Assembly: GCA_934524985.1 (NCBI GenBank)
Contig: CAKSYT010000001.1
Span: 62,001-126,000, forward strand
Direction: 5' to 3'
Source: an uncultured Faecalibacterium sp.
GTDB taxonomy: Bacteria > Bacillota > Clostridia > Oscillospirales > Ruminococcaceae
Length of the DNA stretch: 64,000 nucleotides
The position numbers and the translations under genes are program-made. Positions 47,891-57,503 of the stretch are shown here, piece by piece; positions within the stretch are counted from its first letter, which is position 1; each line of letters starts with the position of its first letter. Below the pieces are notes generated by a model. That model had not been told where the DNA came from. It saw nothing but the letters and a program-made list of their open reading frames with translations, and made no database searches.

Positions 47891-49045
47891 ATGGCTAGAC
47901 ACCTGTTTACTTCGGAGTCCGTCACCGAGGGACATCCCGACAAGATCTGCGACCAGATCTCTGATGCAATTCTGGACGAGATCCTGACCCACGACCCCGA
48001 TGCCCGCGTGGCCTGCGAGACCTGCGCATCCACCGGTCTTGTGCACATTATGGGCGAGATCACCACCAGCTGCTATGTGGACTTCCAGAAGGTCGTCCGC
48101 GAGGTGGTGGCCGATATCGGCTACACCCGCGCAAAGTACGGCTTTGATGCCGATACCTGCGCCGTCATCTCCAACATTGACGGCCAGAGCCCCGACATTG
48201 CACTGGGCACCAACGATCAGGTGGGCGGTGCAGGCGATCAGGGCATGATGTTCGGTTATGCCTGCGATGAGACCCCCGAGCTGATGCCCATGCCCATCAG
48301 CCTTGCCCACAAGCTGGCAAAGCGCCTGACTGCCGTGCGCAAGAGCGGCGAGATGGACTACCTGCGCCCGGACGGCAAGAGCCAGGTGACCGTGGAGTAC
48401 GACGAGAACAACAAGCCTGTGCGCGTGGACGCCGTGGTCATCTCCAGCCAGCACAGCGAGAGCGTGAGCATGGAGCAGCTGCGCGCAGACGTGATGGAAA
48501 AGGTCATCAAGGCCACCATCCCCGCCGAGCTGCTGGACGAGAACACCAAGTACTACATCAACCCCACCGGCCGCTTTGTTGTGGGCGGCCCGCAGGGCGA
48601 TACCGGTCTGACCGGCCGTAAGATCATCGTGGACACCTACGGCGGCTATGCACGCCACGGCGGCGGTGCCTTCTCCGGCAAGGACCCCAGCAAGGTGGAC
48701 CGCAGCGCAGCCTACGCGACCCGCTGGGTGGCCAAGAACATCGTGGCTGCGGGTCTGGCAAAGCAGTGCGAGGTGCAGGTGGCCTACGCCATCGGCGTGG
48801 CAAAGCCCGTGTCCATCATGGTGGATACCTTCGGCACCGGCACTGTGGCAGACGAGAAGATCGAGCAGGCTGTGGAGAAGGTGTTTGACCTGACCCCCGC
48901 CGCCATCATCCGTGAGCTGGATCTGCGCAAGCCCATCTACCGTCAGCTGGCTGCCTACGGCCACATGGGCCGCGAGGATCTGGGCGTGAAGTGGGAGAAC
49001 ACCGACCGCGTGGATGCTTTGAAGGCTGCCGTGGCTGCCCTGTAA
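47891..49045 (+). CDS. metK: S-adenosylmethionine synthetase
   Basis: A 384-residue enzyme that makes SAM from methionine and ATP. Signature segments: [20 protein letters not shown] at the N-terminus, [18 protein letters not shown], and [25 protein letters not shown] seven bases upstream sets the start. Feedback control is by the SAM-I riboswitch in its leader. Confidence 0.97.
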   Translation: MARHLFTSESVTEGHPDKICDQISDAILDEILTHDPDARVACETCASTGLVHIMGEITTSCYVDFQKVVREVVADIGYTRAKYGFDADTCAVISNIDGQSPDIALGTNDQVGGAGDQGMMFGYACDETPELMPMPISLAHKLAKRLTAVRKSGEMDYLRPDGKSQVTVEYDENNKPVRVDAVVISSQHSESVSMEQLRADVMEKVIKATIPAELLDENTKYYINPTGRFVVGGPQGDTGLTGRKIIVDTYGGYARHGGGAFSGKDPSKVDRSAAYATRWVAKNIVAAGLAKQCEVQVAYAIGVAKPVSIMVDTFGTGTVADEKIEQAVEKVFDLTPAAIIRELDLRKPIYRQLAAYGHMGREDLGVKWENTDRVDALKAAVAAL

Positions 49046-49080
49046 AAAGAAGTTCTGCCTGATAGAAGGTAAGTGAAGAG

Positions 49081-49115
49081 AGACCGCTGCACCTGACCGT
49101 GCAGCGGTCTTTTTG
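49081..49115 (+). terminator. terminator of metK
   Basis: AGACCGCTGCAC pairs with GTGCAGCGGTCT and is followed by TTTTT. The rest of 49116-49387 holds only an AT-rich stretch with a TAAAAT box at 49317-49322 that may serve the next gene. Confidence 0.85.
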
Positions 49116-49387
49116 CGTCACAGGGGAAAGAGAAGGGTACCGGTAAAAAGTCCTACTTTTCTTCAAAAATCAGAGGAACTTTGCGAAACGGTAAAGATTT
49201 GGTCGGGTTTTTGTAAGAAACTCACATTCTCTTGAAGGAAAAAGAAAAACAGCTGTGCAAGGCGCAGAAAATCCACACATGAAACAAATTGATATGGAAC
49301 AATCGACAAAATGTGATAAAATAAAACCAGATATGCGCACTTGTGTGCATGGTACGGATGGTAAACAGCAATAAGGAGTATGTGACT

Positions 49388-50530
49388 ATGTCTATTGAAA
49401 TTTCCCCTAAGTCCTTCTTTGAGCAGCCCAGTGTGGCGGATATGCGGCTGATCGCCTGCCCCGGTGCCGAGGAGCTGACCGGCCTGATCGACAAGCACCT
49501 TGTCCGTTGGGCAAAGGCTGCCGGAATTGAAAAAGACACCTTCATTATTTCCTGCGACTGCCCCCGCTTCCAGAGCGGCGACGCCAAGGGTCTGGTCAAG
49601 GAGTCTGTCCGCGGCGACGATATCTTTATCGTGGTGGACCCGGGCAATTACAGCGTCACCTACAAGCTGTTCAACTACGAGAACCACATGTCCCCGGACG
49701 ACCACTTTGCAAACCTGAAGCGTCTGATCCAGGCTGTGGCCGGTAAGGCACACCGCGTGTCCGTGATCATGCCCAGCCTGTACGGCGGCCGTCAGCACCG
49801 CCGCGTGGTGCGCGAGAGTCTGGACTGCGCTGTGGCGCTGCAGGAGCTGCAGACCATGGGCGTGCGCAACATCATCACCTTTGACGCACACGACCCCCGC
49901 GTGCAGAACGCAGTGCCCCTGATGAGCTTTGATAACGCCATGCCCACCTATCAGGTGCTGAAGAGCCTGCTGAAGAAAGACCCCAGCCTGTCCTTCGACA
50001 AGGAGAAGTTCACTGTGGTCAGCCCGGACGAGGGCGCTATGAACCGCAACATGTACTTCTCCAGCGTGCTGGGCTGCAACCTGGGTATGTTCTACAAGCG
50101 CCGCGACTACACCCGCGTGGTGAACGGCCGCAACCCCATCGTTGCCCATGAGTATCTGGGCGAGAGCGTGGAGGGCAAGACCGTCTTTATCGCGGACGAT
50201 ATCATTGCTTCCGGCGAGAGCATGTTGGAGGTCGCCAGCAACCTGAAGGAGCGCGGCGCTGCCAACATCATCGCCAACGCCACCTTCCCCCTGTTCACCA
50301 GCGGTCTGGAGAAGTTCGACAAGGCTGTGGCAGACGGCACCTTGACCTACGTTGTGGGCACCAACCTGACCTACCGTATGCCCGAGCTGCTGACCCGCGA
50401 CTGGTATGTGGACGTGGATGTTTCCAAGTACGCTGCCTACTTTGTGGTGGCACTGAACCACGATATGTCCGTTTCCAGCATCATCGACCCCCTGAAGAAG
50501 ATCGAGAACCTGCTGGCAAACCGCAAGTAA
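49388..50530 (+). CDS. prs: ribose-phosphate pyrophosphokinase (PRPP synthetase), long form
   Basis: A 380-residue enzyme, about 65 longer than the usual 315-residue PrsA. FDAHDPRVQNAVPL (the D-x-H-x-x-Q substrate motif) and VFIADDIIASGESMLEVA (the PRPP loop) are intact. VIMPSLYGGRQHRR replaces the usual PYFGYARQDRK flexible loop region. It supplies PRPP for nucleotide, His and Trp synthesis. AAGGAG nine bases upstream sets the start at 49388. The divergent, longer type is typical of some Clostridia and may differ in phosphate or ADP control. Confidence 0.9.
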   Translation: MSIEISPKSFFEQPSVADMRLIACPGAEELTGLIDKHLVRWAKAAGIEKDTFIISCDCPRFQSGDAKGLVKESVRGDDIFIVVDPGNYSVTYKLFNYENHMSPDDHFANLKRLIQAVAGKAHRVSVIMPSLYGGRQHRRVVRESLDCAVALQELQTMGVRNIITFDAHDPRVQNAVPLMSFDNAMPTYQVLKSLLKKDPSLSFDKEKFTVVSPDEGAMNRNMYFSSVLGCNLGMFYKRRDYTRVVNGRNPIVAHEYLGESVEGKTVFIADDIIASGESMLEVASNLKERGAANIIANATFPLFTSGLEKFDKAVADGTLTYVVGTNLTYRMPELLTRDWYVDVDVSKYAAYFVVALNHDMSVSSIIDPLKKIENLLANRK

Positions 50531-50543
50531 AAAGCTGTTCCAA

Positions 50544-50574
50544 AGCCCCTGCACCCTGTGTGCAGGGGCTTTTT
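50544..50574 (+). terminator. terminator of prs
   Basis: AGCCCCTGCAC pairs with GTGCAGGGGCT and is followed by TTTTG. Confidence 0.85.
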
Positions 50575-50589
50575 GTGTGGGACGGTTTA

Positions 50590-51050
50590 ACTCCCTCAGT
50601 CAAAGCCTGACGGCTTGGCCAGCTCCCTCTGGGAGGGAGCCTCTGGCGCGAACGGAAAGTTTGTGCTTTAGCCGGAAACTGTGCCGCCGCCGCAAAAGCC
50701 TTCCCCCCAAGGGGTGAAGGCTTTTGCACGCCCGGAAGCTTCCTCATTGCACCTAATGTTTAGCAATGGGGCTAACGGCGTGCGCCCTCTCAGTCACCTG
50801 CGGTGACAGCTCTCCCAAAGGGAGAGCCAAGAGCACGCCCGGAAACTTCCTCGTTATACCTAATACTTTAGCGATAAGCCTTAGACCTTGGCTCTCCCTT
50901 CGGGAGAGCTGGCGCGGGAGCGCCTGAGAGGGCGAAACTTGCGCGCCCGGAAGCTTTGCGCTTGAGCCGGAAACTGTGCCGCTATGCCAAGGGCCCCATC
51001 CTAGAGGGGGCTGGCATCGCGTAGCGATGACTGGGGGAGTTCCCTCCCGG
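50590..51050. repeat. cluster of palindromic repeats between prs and the ABC exporter
   Basis: A gene-free 460-base region built of palindromic modules. It opens with CTCCCTCAGTCAAAGCCTGACGG, also at 18051. The module CCTTCCCCCCAAGGGGTGAAGG is shared with the DUF559 cassette ends. GCCCGGAA(A/G)CTT recurs several times. A complete MITE-like copy lies inside at 50784-50933. Confidence 0.7.
50784..50933. mobile_element. MITE-like element, copy 2
   Basis: A 150-bp copy bounded by GCCCTCTCAG and CTGAGAGGGC, with the same internal order as copy 1 at 18138 (GTCACCTGCGGTGAC, AGGGAGAGCCAAGAGCAC, TAATACTTTAGCGAT, GGCTCTCCCTTCGGGAGAGC). It lacks the 45-bp GTCGCTGCGCGAC/CCCCCGGAGCGGGGG module of the other two copies. 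Confidence 0.7.
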
Positions 51051-51118
51051 CTGTTGCCGCCCTTTTTGCGTTTTTTAGGCGTTGTCTGTTAAGTTTTTGA
51101 AAATTCGTGCCGGGGGCT

Positions 51119-51148
51119 TTGCAAAACCCGATGGGTTTATGCTATATT
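51119..51148 (+). promoter_or_regulatory. promoter of the ABC exporter operon
   Basis: TTGCAA, an 18-base spacer and TATATT, about 45 bases before the start codon. Confidence 0.55.
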
Positions 51149-51190
51149 TAAGTTGAAATACTTTGCATTCTGACAGAAAGGAAAAACGCC

Positions 51191-51895
51191 ATGGAGCATT
51201 TTGTGGAGTTTGAAGATGTCTGTAAATATTACCAGACCGGCAGTGTGAAGATCGCTGCTGCCGACCATTTGAATTTCTATGTGGACAAGGGCGAGTTCTG
51301 CATCATCGTGGGGCCCTCCGGCGCGGGCAAGACCACCTTGCTGAACATTCTGGGCGGCATGGACAACTGCGACGAGGGCAATGTCTGGCTGGACGGCCGC
51401 AATGTGAGCCGCTTTTCTGCCCGGGAACTGACCACCTACCGCCGGTACGATGTGGGCTTTGTGTTCCAGTTCTACAACTTGGTGCAGAACCTGACCGCGC
51501 TGGAAAACGTGGAGCTTGCCAGCGAGATCTGCCGCGACCCGCTGGACCCCGCCGAGACTTTACGCAGTGTGGGGCTGGGCGAGCGGCTGAATAACTTCCC
51601 AGCGCAGCTTTCCGGCGGCGAGCAGCAGCGGGTGTCCATTGCCCGCGCACTGGCCAAAAACCCCAAGCTGCTGCTCTGTGACGAGCCCACCGGTGCGCTG
51701 GACTACCGCACCGGCAAGCAGGTGCTGGGTCTTTTGCAGGATACCTGCCGCAAGACCGGACGCACCGTCATTGTTATTACCCACAACACGGCACTGACCG
51801 GTATGGCTGACCGCATCATTCAGGTGCGCAGCGGCCGCATCGTGTCCAATCAGGTCAACGAGCACCCGGTGCCGGTGGAACAGATCGAGTGGTGA
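51191..51895 (+). CDS. ABC transporter ATP-binding protein (LolD/MacB type)
   Basis: A 234-residue ATPase. Walker A is [17 protein letters not shown] at about residues 39-55, signature [15 protein letters not shown] near 140, Walker [13 protein letters not shown], and the H-loop VIVITHNTA. This pattern is of the type that pairs with FtsX-like permeases for export of lipids, lipoproteins or antimicrobial peptides. It overlaps the start of the permease gene. Confidence 0.94.
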   Translation: MEHFVEFEDVCKYYQTGSVKIAAADHLNFYVDKGEFCIIVGPSGAGKTTLLNILGGMDNCDEGNVWLDGRNVSRFSARELTTYRRYDVGFVFQFYNLVQNLTALENVELASEICRDPLDPAETLRSVGLGERLNNFPAQLSGGEQQRVSIARALAKNPKLLLCDEPTGALDYRTGKQVLGLLQDTCRKTGRTVIVITHNTALTGMADRIIQVRSGRIVSNQVNEHPVPVEQIEW

Positions 51896-54800
51896 GTACT
51901 GTGCAGAAAAGTTACCGCAAAAATATCCTGCGCGAGATGAAAAGCAGCATCAGCCGGGTGGTGTCCCTGTTTGGCATCGTGGCGCTGGGGGTAATGATGC
52001 TCACCGGCCTGATGTGCATTGCCCCTGATATGCGCACCGCTGCCCAGAAGTACTATGTGCAGCAGAATGTGTTCGACCTGCGGGTGCTGTCCACCCTTGG
52101 CCTTAGTCAGAGCGATATCGACGCCATTGCCGCCGTGGACGGGGTGGACGCCGTGCAGGCGGTGAAGTATCAGGACGTGGAAGGCCACTGGACAGGGGAC
52201 GAGCAGACCACGGTGGCGCGGCTGTACCAGCTGCCTGCCGACCCGCAGGCCGATACGTCGGAGAACATGAACCGCCCGGTGCTGCTGTCCGGCCGGATGC
52301 CGGAAGCGGCCGGGGAGTGCGTGGTGCATGTGATGGGCCACGGCAGCCCGGTGGAGCTGGGCACCCAGCTGACTTTGCCGGAAGAGACCGAGGGGGTCAG
52401 CGGGCAGGTGTTCACGGTGGTGGGCACGGTGCAGGACCCGCTGCATTTTTCCACCGATTCCGAGAGCAGCACCGTGGGCGATGGCCAGCTGGACTGCATC
52501 CTGTTTGTGCCGGAGGGCACTTTGACCGCAGATTATTATACGGTGTGCTATATCAAGGTGAAAAACGCCGGGCTGTATGATAATTGTTCCGATGAATATC
52601 AGGCCGCAGTGGATGTCGTAGCCGAGAAGCTCAAGGCCATCCAGAGCGTGCAGTGCACCGCCCGGCGGGAAGAGCTGATGGACACCGCCAACGACAAGCT
52701 GACCGAGGCGCGCGCGGAGTACGACAGCCAGAAGGCAGAAGCAGAGCGCCAGTTCGCCGAAGCCGAGACAAAGTTGGCAGACGCGCAGCAGCAGCTGGAC
52801 GCCGCCAAGGCGCAGCTGGAAGCCGGGGAAAAGGAGCTTGCCGCCCAGAAGACCGCCCTGCCGGACACCATGCAGAGCGGTGCCGACAAGCTGGTGACCA
52901 GCGAGGAGCAGGTGCTGGAATTTGAGGAGCAGTTACAGCAAATTGAGCTGCTGGTCAACCTGAAAAAGGTGGCAGACCCCCTGCTGACCTACGCGGAAGC
53001 CGCCCTGCGCAACGCCGAAAAGGCGCTGGACGAAGCCGAGCCGGAGGACGAGGATTACATTGAACTGCGGGATGCGCTGGCAAAGGCGCAGGCCGCTTAC
53101 GACAACATCTATAACCAGCTGCAGGGCTATCAGCAGCAGCTGGACGCGGGCAAGCGGCAGATGTACAAGCAGGGGCTTATCTCCTCGCCCAGCCTCTCCA
53201 ACGACCAGCTGGTGACCGAGGCAAAGGCCGCGCTGCGCAAGATGAAATTGCAGCTTTTGCAGGGACAATTGCAGCTGACCACAGGCACCGCCAGCGCCTA
53301 CACCCAGTTCGATGCCGCACAAAAGCAGCTGGAAGAGGGCTGGGCAGAGTACAACGCCGGGCAGACCCAGCTGGAAGGATCCCGCACCGAGTACGAGAGC
53401 CAGAAAGCCGAGGCAGAGCAGAAACTGGCAGACGGCCTTGCCCAGCTGAACGATGCCGAGGAGCAGGTGAGCCAAATCAAAAAGGGCGAGTGGTATGTGC
53501 TGGACCGCACCTCCACCATGAGCTGCGTCACCTTTGCCCAGTACGCCGACCGCATGGACGCCATTGCCCGGGTGTTCCCGGTGTTCTTCTTCCTTGTGGC
53601 GGCGCTGGTGGCTACCACCACTATGACCCGCATGGTGGACGAGAACCGCCTGCAGATGGGCACCTTAAAGGCGCTGGGCTACTCCAATTTCAGCATCGCG
53701 GGCAAGTACCTGTTCTACGCCCTGCTTGCCACCATTCTGGGCAGCATCGTCGGCATGGTGGTGGGCTTTGTGGTATTCCCCATCATTATCTGGAACGCCT
53801 ATCAGATGGTGTTCAGCCTGCCCACCTTCACCCTGCACTTCTACCCGGGCATGGCAGCTGCCAGCGTGGGCATCAGCGCCGCCGTCATTGGCTTTGCCAC
53901 ATGGTACGCCTGCCGTTCCAGCCTTGCCGAAAAGACCGCAGCTTTGCTGCTGCCCCGGGCTCCGGTGGCGGGCAAGCGCATCCTGATGGAGCGCATCACC
54001 CCGCTGTGGCAGCGGATGTCCTTCTCCCAAAAGACCACCGCCCGCAACCTATTCCGGTATAAAAAGCGGTTCTTCATGACCGTGCTGGGCGTGGCGGGCT
54101 GCACCGCGCTGCTGCTTATCGGCTTCGGCATTCAGGATTCCCTGCTGCCCATCGTCACAAAGCAGTCTACCGAGCTGACCCACAACGATATGTCCATCAC
54201 CCTCAGCGACCCCAAGGCCCTGACCATGGAGCAGGGGCTGGCAGAGGAATTGAACAGCAACAGCGCCGTGCAGAACTGGGGCGCGGTGTATACCAAATCC
54301 ACTACCATCTACAATGCCGAAGGCGAAAGCGCAAGCGTGAGCATCGTGGCTGCCGCCAAGGACAGCGACCTGACCCGCTACGTTACCTTCCGCACTCGCA
54401 AGGGGCACAAGGCCATCAGCTTTGACAGCGGCAGCGCCATCCTGACCGAAAAGACCGCTGAGAATCTGGGTCTGCACACCGGCGACACCTTCTGGGTGGA
54501 AAATGCCGAGGGCGCACGGGTGGAGCTGACTTTGACCGGAATCACCGAAAACTATATGTTCACCCGGCTGTACCTCCCCCGCGCACAGCTGGAAAGCCTG
54601 CTGGGCACAGAGGATATCCCTTGGAACACGGTCTACGGCCAGACCACCTGCACCGATGCTGCCGGGTACAACGCCCTGCGCACCGACCTGCTGGACTGCA
54701 ACTACGTCAGCAGCATCAGCTTTACCGAGGACACCACCGAGCTGTTCGATAACCTCATCGTCAGTCTGGGTTATGTGGTGGTGCTGATCATCATCTGCGC

Positions 54801-55167
54801 GGCGGCACTGGCGGCTGTGGTGCTGTATAACCTGATCAGCGTCAACCTTGGGGAGCGCAAAAAGGAGCTGGCAACCATCAAGGTGCTGGGCTTCTACGAT
54901 CAGGAGGTGTACCGCTACATCTTCCGCGAGATCGAGCTGCTGGCGCTCATCGGCTCCGGTGTGGGTCTGGCGCTGGGTGTGCCGCTGCACAAGTTCATCG
55001 TGCTGACCGTGGAGATGGATCAGCTCATGTTTATCCGCACCATCGCCCCCCGCAGCTACCTGCTGGCGGTGGCGCTGACCATGGTGTTTACCGTGGTGGT
55101 CTGCTTTGTGATGCGGCGGCACGTCCGGCGCATCAGCATGGTGGAAAGCATGAAAGCCCCGGAGTAA
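51892..55167 (+). CDS. ABC exporter permease, FtsX-like with a long extracellular coiled coil
   Basis: A protein of about 1091 residues; GTG at 51892 overlaps the ATPase stop (GTGA), and neighbouring GTGs at 51889 or 51901 are also possible. One helix near the N-terminus is followed by an extracellular domain of about 500 residues. Residues 250-330, and again around 380-530, form Glu/Ala/Gln/Leu-rich coiled coil (EAETKLADAQQQLDAAKAQL). Two FtsX blocks follow: VFPVFFFLVAALVATTTMTRMVDEN with LGYSNFSIAGKYLFYALLATI, and LGYVVVLIIICAAALAAVVLYNL with ELATIKVLGFYDQEVYRYIF. Probably a mechanotransmission or peptide-resistance exporter; substrate unknown. Confidence 0.9.
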   Translation: MSTVQKSYRKNILREMKSSISRVVSLFGIVALGVMMLTGLMCIAPDMRTAAQKYYVQQNVFDLRVLSTLGLSQSDIDAIAAVDGVDAVQAVKYQDVEGHWTGDEQTTVARLYQLPADPQADTSENMNRPVLLSGRMPEAAGECVVHVMGHGSPVELGTQLTLPEETEGVSGQVFTVVGTVQDPLHFSTDSESSTVGDGQLDCILFVPEGTLTADYYTVCYIKVKNAGLYDNCSDEYQAAVDVVAEKLKAIQSVQCTARREELMDTANDKLTEARAEYDSQKAEAERQFAEAETKLADAQQQLDAAKAQLEAGEKELAAQKTALPDTMQSGADKLVTSEEQVLEFEEQLQQIELLVNLKKVADPLLTYAEAALRNAEKALDEAEPEDEDYIELRDALAKAQAAYDNIYNQLQGYQQQLDAGKRQMYKQGLISSPSLSNDQLVTEAKAALRKMKLQLLQGQLQLTTGTASAYTQFDAAQKQLEEGWAEYNAGQTQLEGSRTEYESQKAEAEQKLADGLAQLNDAEEQVSQIKKGEWYVLDRTSTMSCVTFAQYADRMDAIARVFPVFFFLVAALVATTTMTRMVDENRLQMGTLKALGYSNFSIAGKYLFYALLATILGSIVGMVVGFVVFPIIIWNAYQMVFSLPTFTLHFYPGMAAASVGISAAVIGFATWYACRSSLAEKTAALLLPRAPVAGKRILMERITPLWQRMSFSQKTTARNLFRYKKRFFMTVLGVAGCTALLLIGFGIQDSLLPIVTKQSTELTHNDMSITLSDPKALTMEQGLAEELNSNSAVQNWGAVYTKSTTIYNAEGESASVSIVAAAKDSDLTRYVTFRTRKGHKAISFDSGSAILTEKTAENLGLHTGDTFWVENAEGARVELTLTGITENYMFTRLYLPRAQLESLLGTEDIPWNTVYGQTTCTDAAGYNALRTDLLDCNYVSSISFTEDTTELFDNLIVSLGYVVVLIIICAAALAAVVLYNLISVNLGERKKELATIKVLGFYDQEVYRYIFREIELLALIGSGVGLALGVPLHKFIVLTVEMDQLMFIRTIAPRSYLLAVALTMVFTVVVCFVMRRHVRRISMVESMKAPE

Positions 55168-55304
55168 TGTTTACAGCTCATTCATAAAATAAGCATAATT
55201 TCGTAGGATTTTTCGGATATCATAAAATCACCGGGAGGGGGAGAGCCGCAAGCCCCCTCTCAGGGACATGATTCCTCCTATACCCCAAACCAAATACCGC
55301 AAAA

Positions 55305-55349
55305 GGCCGCGCCTCGTCTGAACCAGCAGATGAGGCGCGGCTGTTTTTG
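55305..55349 (+). terminator. terminator of the ABC exporter operon
   Basis: GCCGCGCCTCGTCTG pairs with CAGATGAGGCGCGGC and is followed by TGTTTTTG. The bases before it (55168-55304) contain no gene. Confidence 0.82.
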
Positions 55350-55382
55350 TAAATGCTGCGGCCTTTTCTCAACTGCACAAAA

Positions 55383-55426
55383 AAGCACCCCCTGCGGCCT
55401 GTACGGGCAGACCGCAGGGGGTGCTT
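55383..55426. terminator. terminator of the purine permease gene
   Basis: AAGCACCCCCTGCGG pairs with CCGCAGGGGGTGCTT, 23 bases beyond the permease stop on the minus strand. Confidence 0.85.
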
Positions 55427-55448
55427 AACTTTTTAGATGCGCAGGGAA

Positions 55449-56819
55449 TCAGAGGAACACATACTTGAGGATGAACAGCACGGTGAGCACATACATCAGC
55501 GGGCTGATCTTCTTCTCCTTGGCCTTGCCGGTGATCACGTTGATGATGGTCCAGGAGATGATGCCAATGGCGATACCCTCGGAGATGCTGTAAGCGGTGG
55601 GCATAGCCAGAATGGTCAGGAAGGCGGGGATGCCCTCGCTGGGATCATTGAAGTCGATCTTGACGGCAGAGCCCATCATGTAGAAGCCCACGATGATCAG
55701 AGCCGGAGCGGTAGCAAAGCTGGGGATGGTGAGGAACAGCGGGCTGAAGACGGTAGCCAGCAGGAACAGCACACCGGTGGTCATAGCGGTCAGACCGGTG
55801 CGGCCGCCCTCGGTAACGCCGGAGGCGCTCTCCACGAAGGTGGTGGTGGTGGAAGTGCCCAGCACAGCGCCCACGCAGGTGCCGATGGAGTCTGCCATCA
55901 GTGCACCCTTGATGTTGGGCAGACGGCCGTTCTCGTCCAGCATATCAGCCTTGGAGGCAACGCCGATCAGGGTGCCCAGCGTGTCGAACAGATCCACGAA
56001 CAGGAAGGAGAACATCACGGCGAAGAAGTTCAGCGGGCCGACACCGGAGAAGTCGGTCTTGAACACCTGACCAAAGGTCTCGCCCAGTGCGGAGAAGTCG
56101 AAGCTGACAAAAGAGGTGGGGATCACGGAGTACATACCGGCTTCTACATCGGGGACGTAGATGCCGGTCAGCTCGCACACGATGCCCAGCAGCCAAGTGA
56201 TCAGGATGCCGTACAGGATGCCGCCCTTGACCTTTTTGACCAGCAGAATGGCGGTGATGACCACGCCCAGCAGAGCCAGAATAGCGCCCACACCCACGCT
56301 GTGGAAGGTTGCGCCCTTGAAGTGCTGGTAGGTGACCAGCGTGGAATCGCTGTTGACGATCAGCTTGGCGTTCTGCAGGCCGACAAAGGCCACGAACAGG
56401 CCGATGCCCACGCTGACGGCGCTCTTCAGGGTCATGGGAATGGCGTTGAAGATGCCCTCGCGCACATTGGTCAGGGACAGTGCAATGAAGATGATGCCCT
56501 CAACAAAGACGGCCATCAGAGCCAGCTGCCAGCTGTAACCCATGGTCAGCACGACCGTGTAGGCAAAGTAGGCGTTCAGGCCCATGCCGGGAGCAAGTGC
56601 AAAGGGGTAGTTGGCCAGCACAGCCATCAGTGCGGTGGCAATAAAGGATGCCAGCGCGGTGGCGATCAGCACAGCCTTGGAATCCATGCCCGCTGCGGAC
56701 AGGATGTTGGGGTTGACGGCAAGGATGTAAGCCATGGTCATGAAGGTGGTGATACCGGCCATGATCTCGGTCTTTACATCGGTGTGGTTTTCTTTCAGGT
56801 GAAAGAACTTTTCTAACAT
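55449..56819 (-). CDS. AzgA/GhxP-type purine permease (NCS2 superfamily)
   Basis: A 456-residue membrane protein with about 12-14 helices. MAGITTFMTMAYILAVNPNILS at residues 20-41 and LAPGMGLNAYFAYTVV (the conserved G-M-G-L-N-A-Y-F) are diagnostic of hypoxanthine/guanine/adenine permeases. VDLFDTLGTLIGVASKADML and STTTTFVESASGVTEGGRTGLTA are the helix 8-10 region. AGGAGG upstream fixes the ATG at 56819. The leader has a hairpin but no purine-riboswitch consensus. Confidence 0.92.
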   Translation of the reverse strand: MLEKFFHLKENHTDVKTEIMAGITTFMTMAYILAVNPNILSAAGMDSKAVLIATALASFIATALMAVLANYPFALAPGMGLNAYFAYTVVLTMGYSWQLALMAVFVEGIIFIALSLTNVREGIFNAIPMTLKSAVSVGIGLFVAFVGLQNAKLIVNSDSTLVTYQHFKGATFHSVGVGAILALLGVVITAILLVKKVKGGILYGILITWLLGIVCELTGIYVPDVEAGMYSVIPTSFVSFDFSALGETFGQVFKTDFSGVGPLNFFAVMFSFLFVDLFDTLGTLIGVASKADMLDENGRLPNIKGALMADSIGTCVGAVLGTSTTTTFVESASGVTEGGRTGLTAMTTGVLFLLATVFSPLFLTIPSFATAPALIIVGFYMMGSAVKIDFNDPSEGIPAFLTILAMPTAYSISEGIAIGIISWTIINVITGKAKEKKISPLMYVLTVLFILKYVFL

Positions 56820-56847
56820 GAGAAACCTCCTGCTTCCAATAAAACAC

Positions 56848-56913
56848 TCCGCCGGTTGCGGACGGCGGAGAAAGAACAATTTCCATTTTATCAGCCGAAA
56901 ACGTTTTTGTCCA
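56848..56913 (-). promoter_or_regulatory. promoter and leader hairpin of the purine permease gene
   Basis: TGGACA (56913-56908), a 17-base spacer and TAAAAT (56890-56885) on the minus strand. Downstream in the transcript, CTCCGCCG pairs with CGGCGGAG at about 56871-56848, followed by TGTTTTATT, a possible attenuator. Confidence 0.6.
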
Positions 56914-57052
56914 CACCGGAAACACATAAATTTCGCAATTTGTTCAAATTTTCTTAAATAAGTATGACTTATCTGACAAAAAATCTGGCATTTTTTAGTG
57001 ATTTGGACGGAATGCAGGCGATATGTGCAGAAAAAATGTTTGCAAAAAACTC

Positions 57053-57258
57053 GCCCTCTCAGGCGCTCCCGCGCCAGCTCCCCCGAAGGGGGAGCCAAGC
57101 CATTACCCTCGATGCTAAAGTATTGAGTGCAATGAGAAAGATTCCGGCAGTGCTCTTGGCTCTCCCTTTGAGGAAAGACTTCCCCCGTTCCGGGGGAAGA
57201 TGTTGCGTAGCGACAAAAGGGGGAATCTGGCAAAGCCAGAGGCTTTGACTGAGAGGGC
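57053..57258. mobile_element. MITE-like element, copy 3 (inverted)
   Basis: A 206-bp copy in the opposite orientation to copies 1 and 2, bounded by GCCCTCTCAG and CTGAGAGGGC. It includes GAAGACTTCCCCCG-type and GCGTAGCGAC modules like copy 1. The gene-free stretch 56914-57503 is otherwise made of this element and the hairpin repeat at 57367. Confidence 0.7.
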
Positions 57259-57366
57259 GTACGCCGTTGCCCTTAATGCTAAAGTATCAAGTGCAACAAG
57301 AAGCTTTCCCACCGCGCCGCCACTTCCGCAGGAAGCAGGCGCGGCAGCTGCCGTTTGCCGTTACGA

Positions 57367-57484
57367 CCCCTTCCCGTGAAAATGCAATGCCGGAGCGTCC
57401 GCAGACGCTCCGGCATTGCTCTACTAAAAATAATTTTTCCGCTGAATATGCGCAAAGCGAACGCGGAGCGCATTCAAAATCGTC
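57367..57484. repeat. dispersed hairpin repeat, copy B
   Basis: A 118-bp near-copy of 26595-26711: the first 75 bases are almost identical, including the perfect GCAATGCCGGAGCGTC hairpin, and the rest is about 80% alike by eye. It also lies just past the stop of a minus-strand gene, the M16 peptidase. Confidence 0.8.
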
Positions 57485-57503
57485 CCGCCCGCAGCGCAAA
57501 CGC

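Noticed and set aside
55168..55304. Possible small RNA or gene between the ABC exporter and its terminator
   Set aside because: Contains a GGGGGAGAGCCGCAAGCCCCCTC hairpin only; no promoter, start site or open frame could be supported.
56820..56913. Purine riboswitch before the purine permease
   Set aside because: The leader is too short and lacks the conserved TATA...CCGGGC core and paired loops; only a plain hairpin is present.
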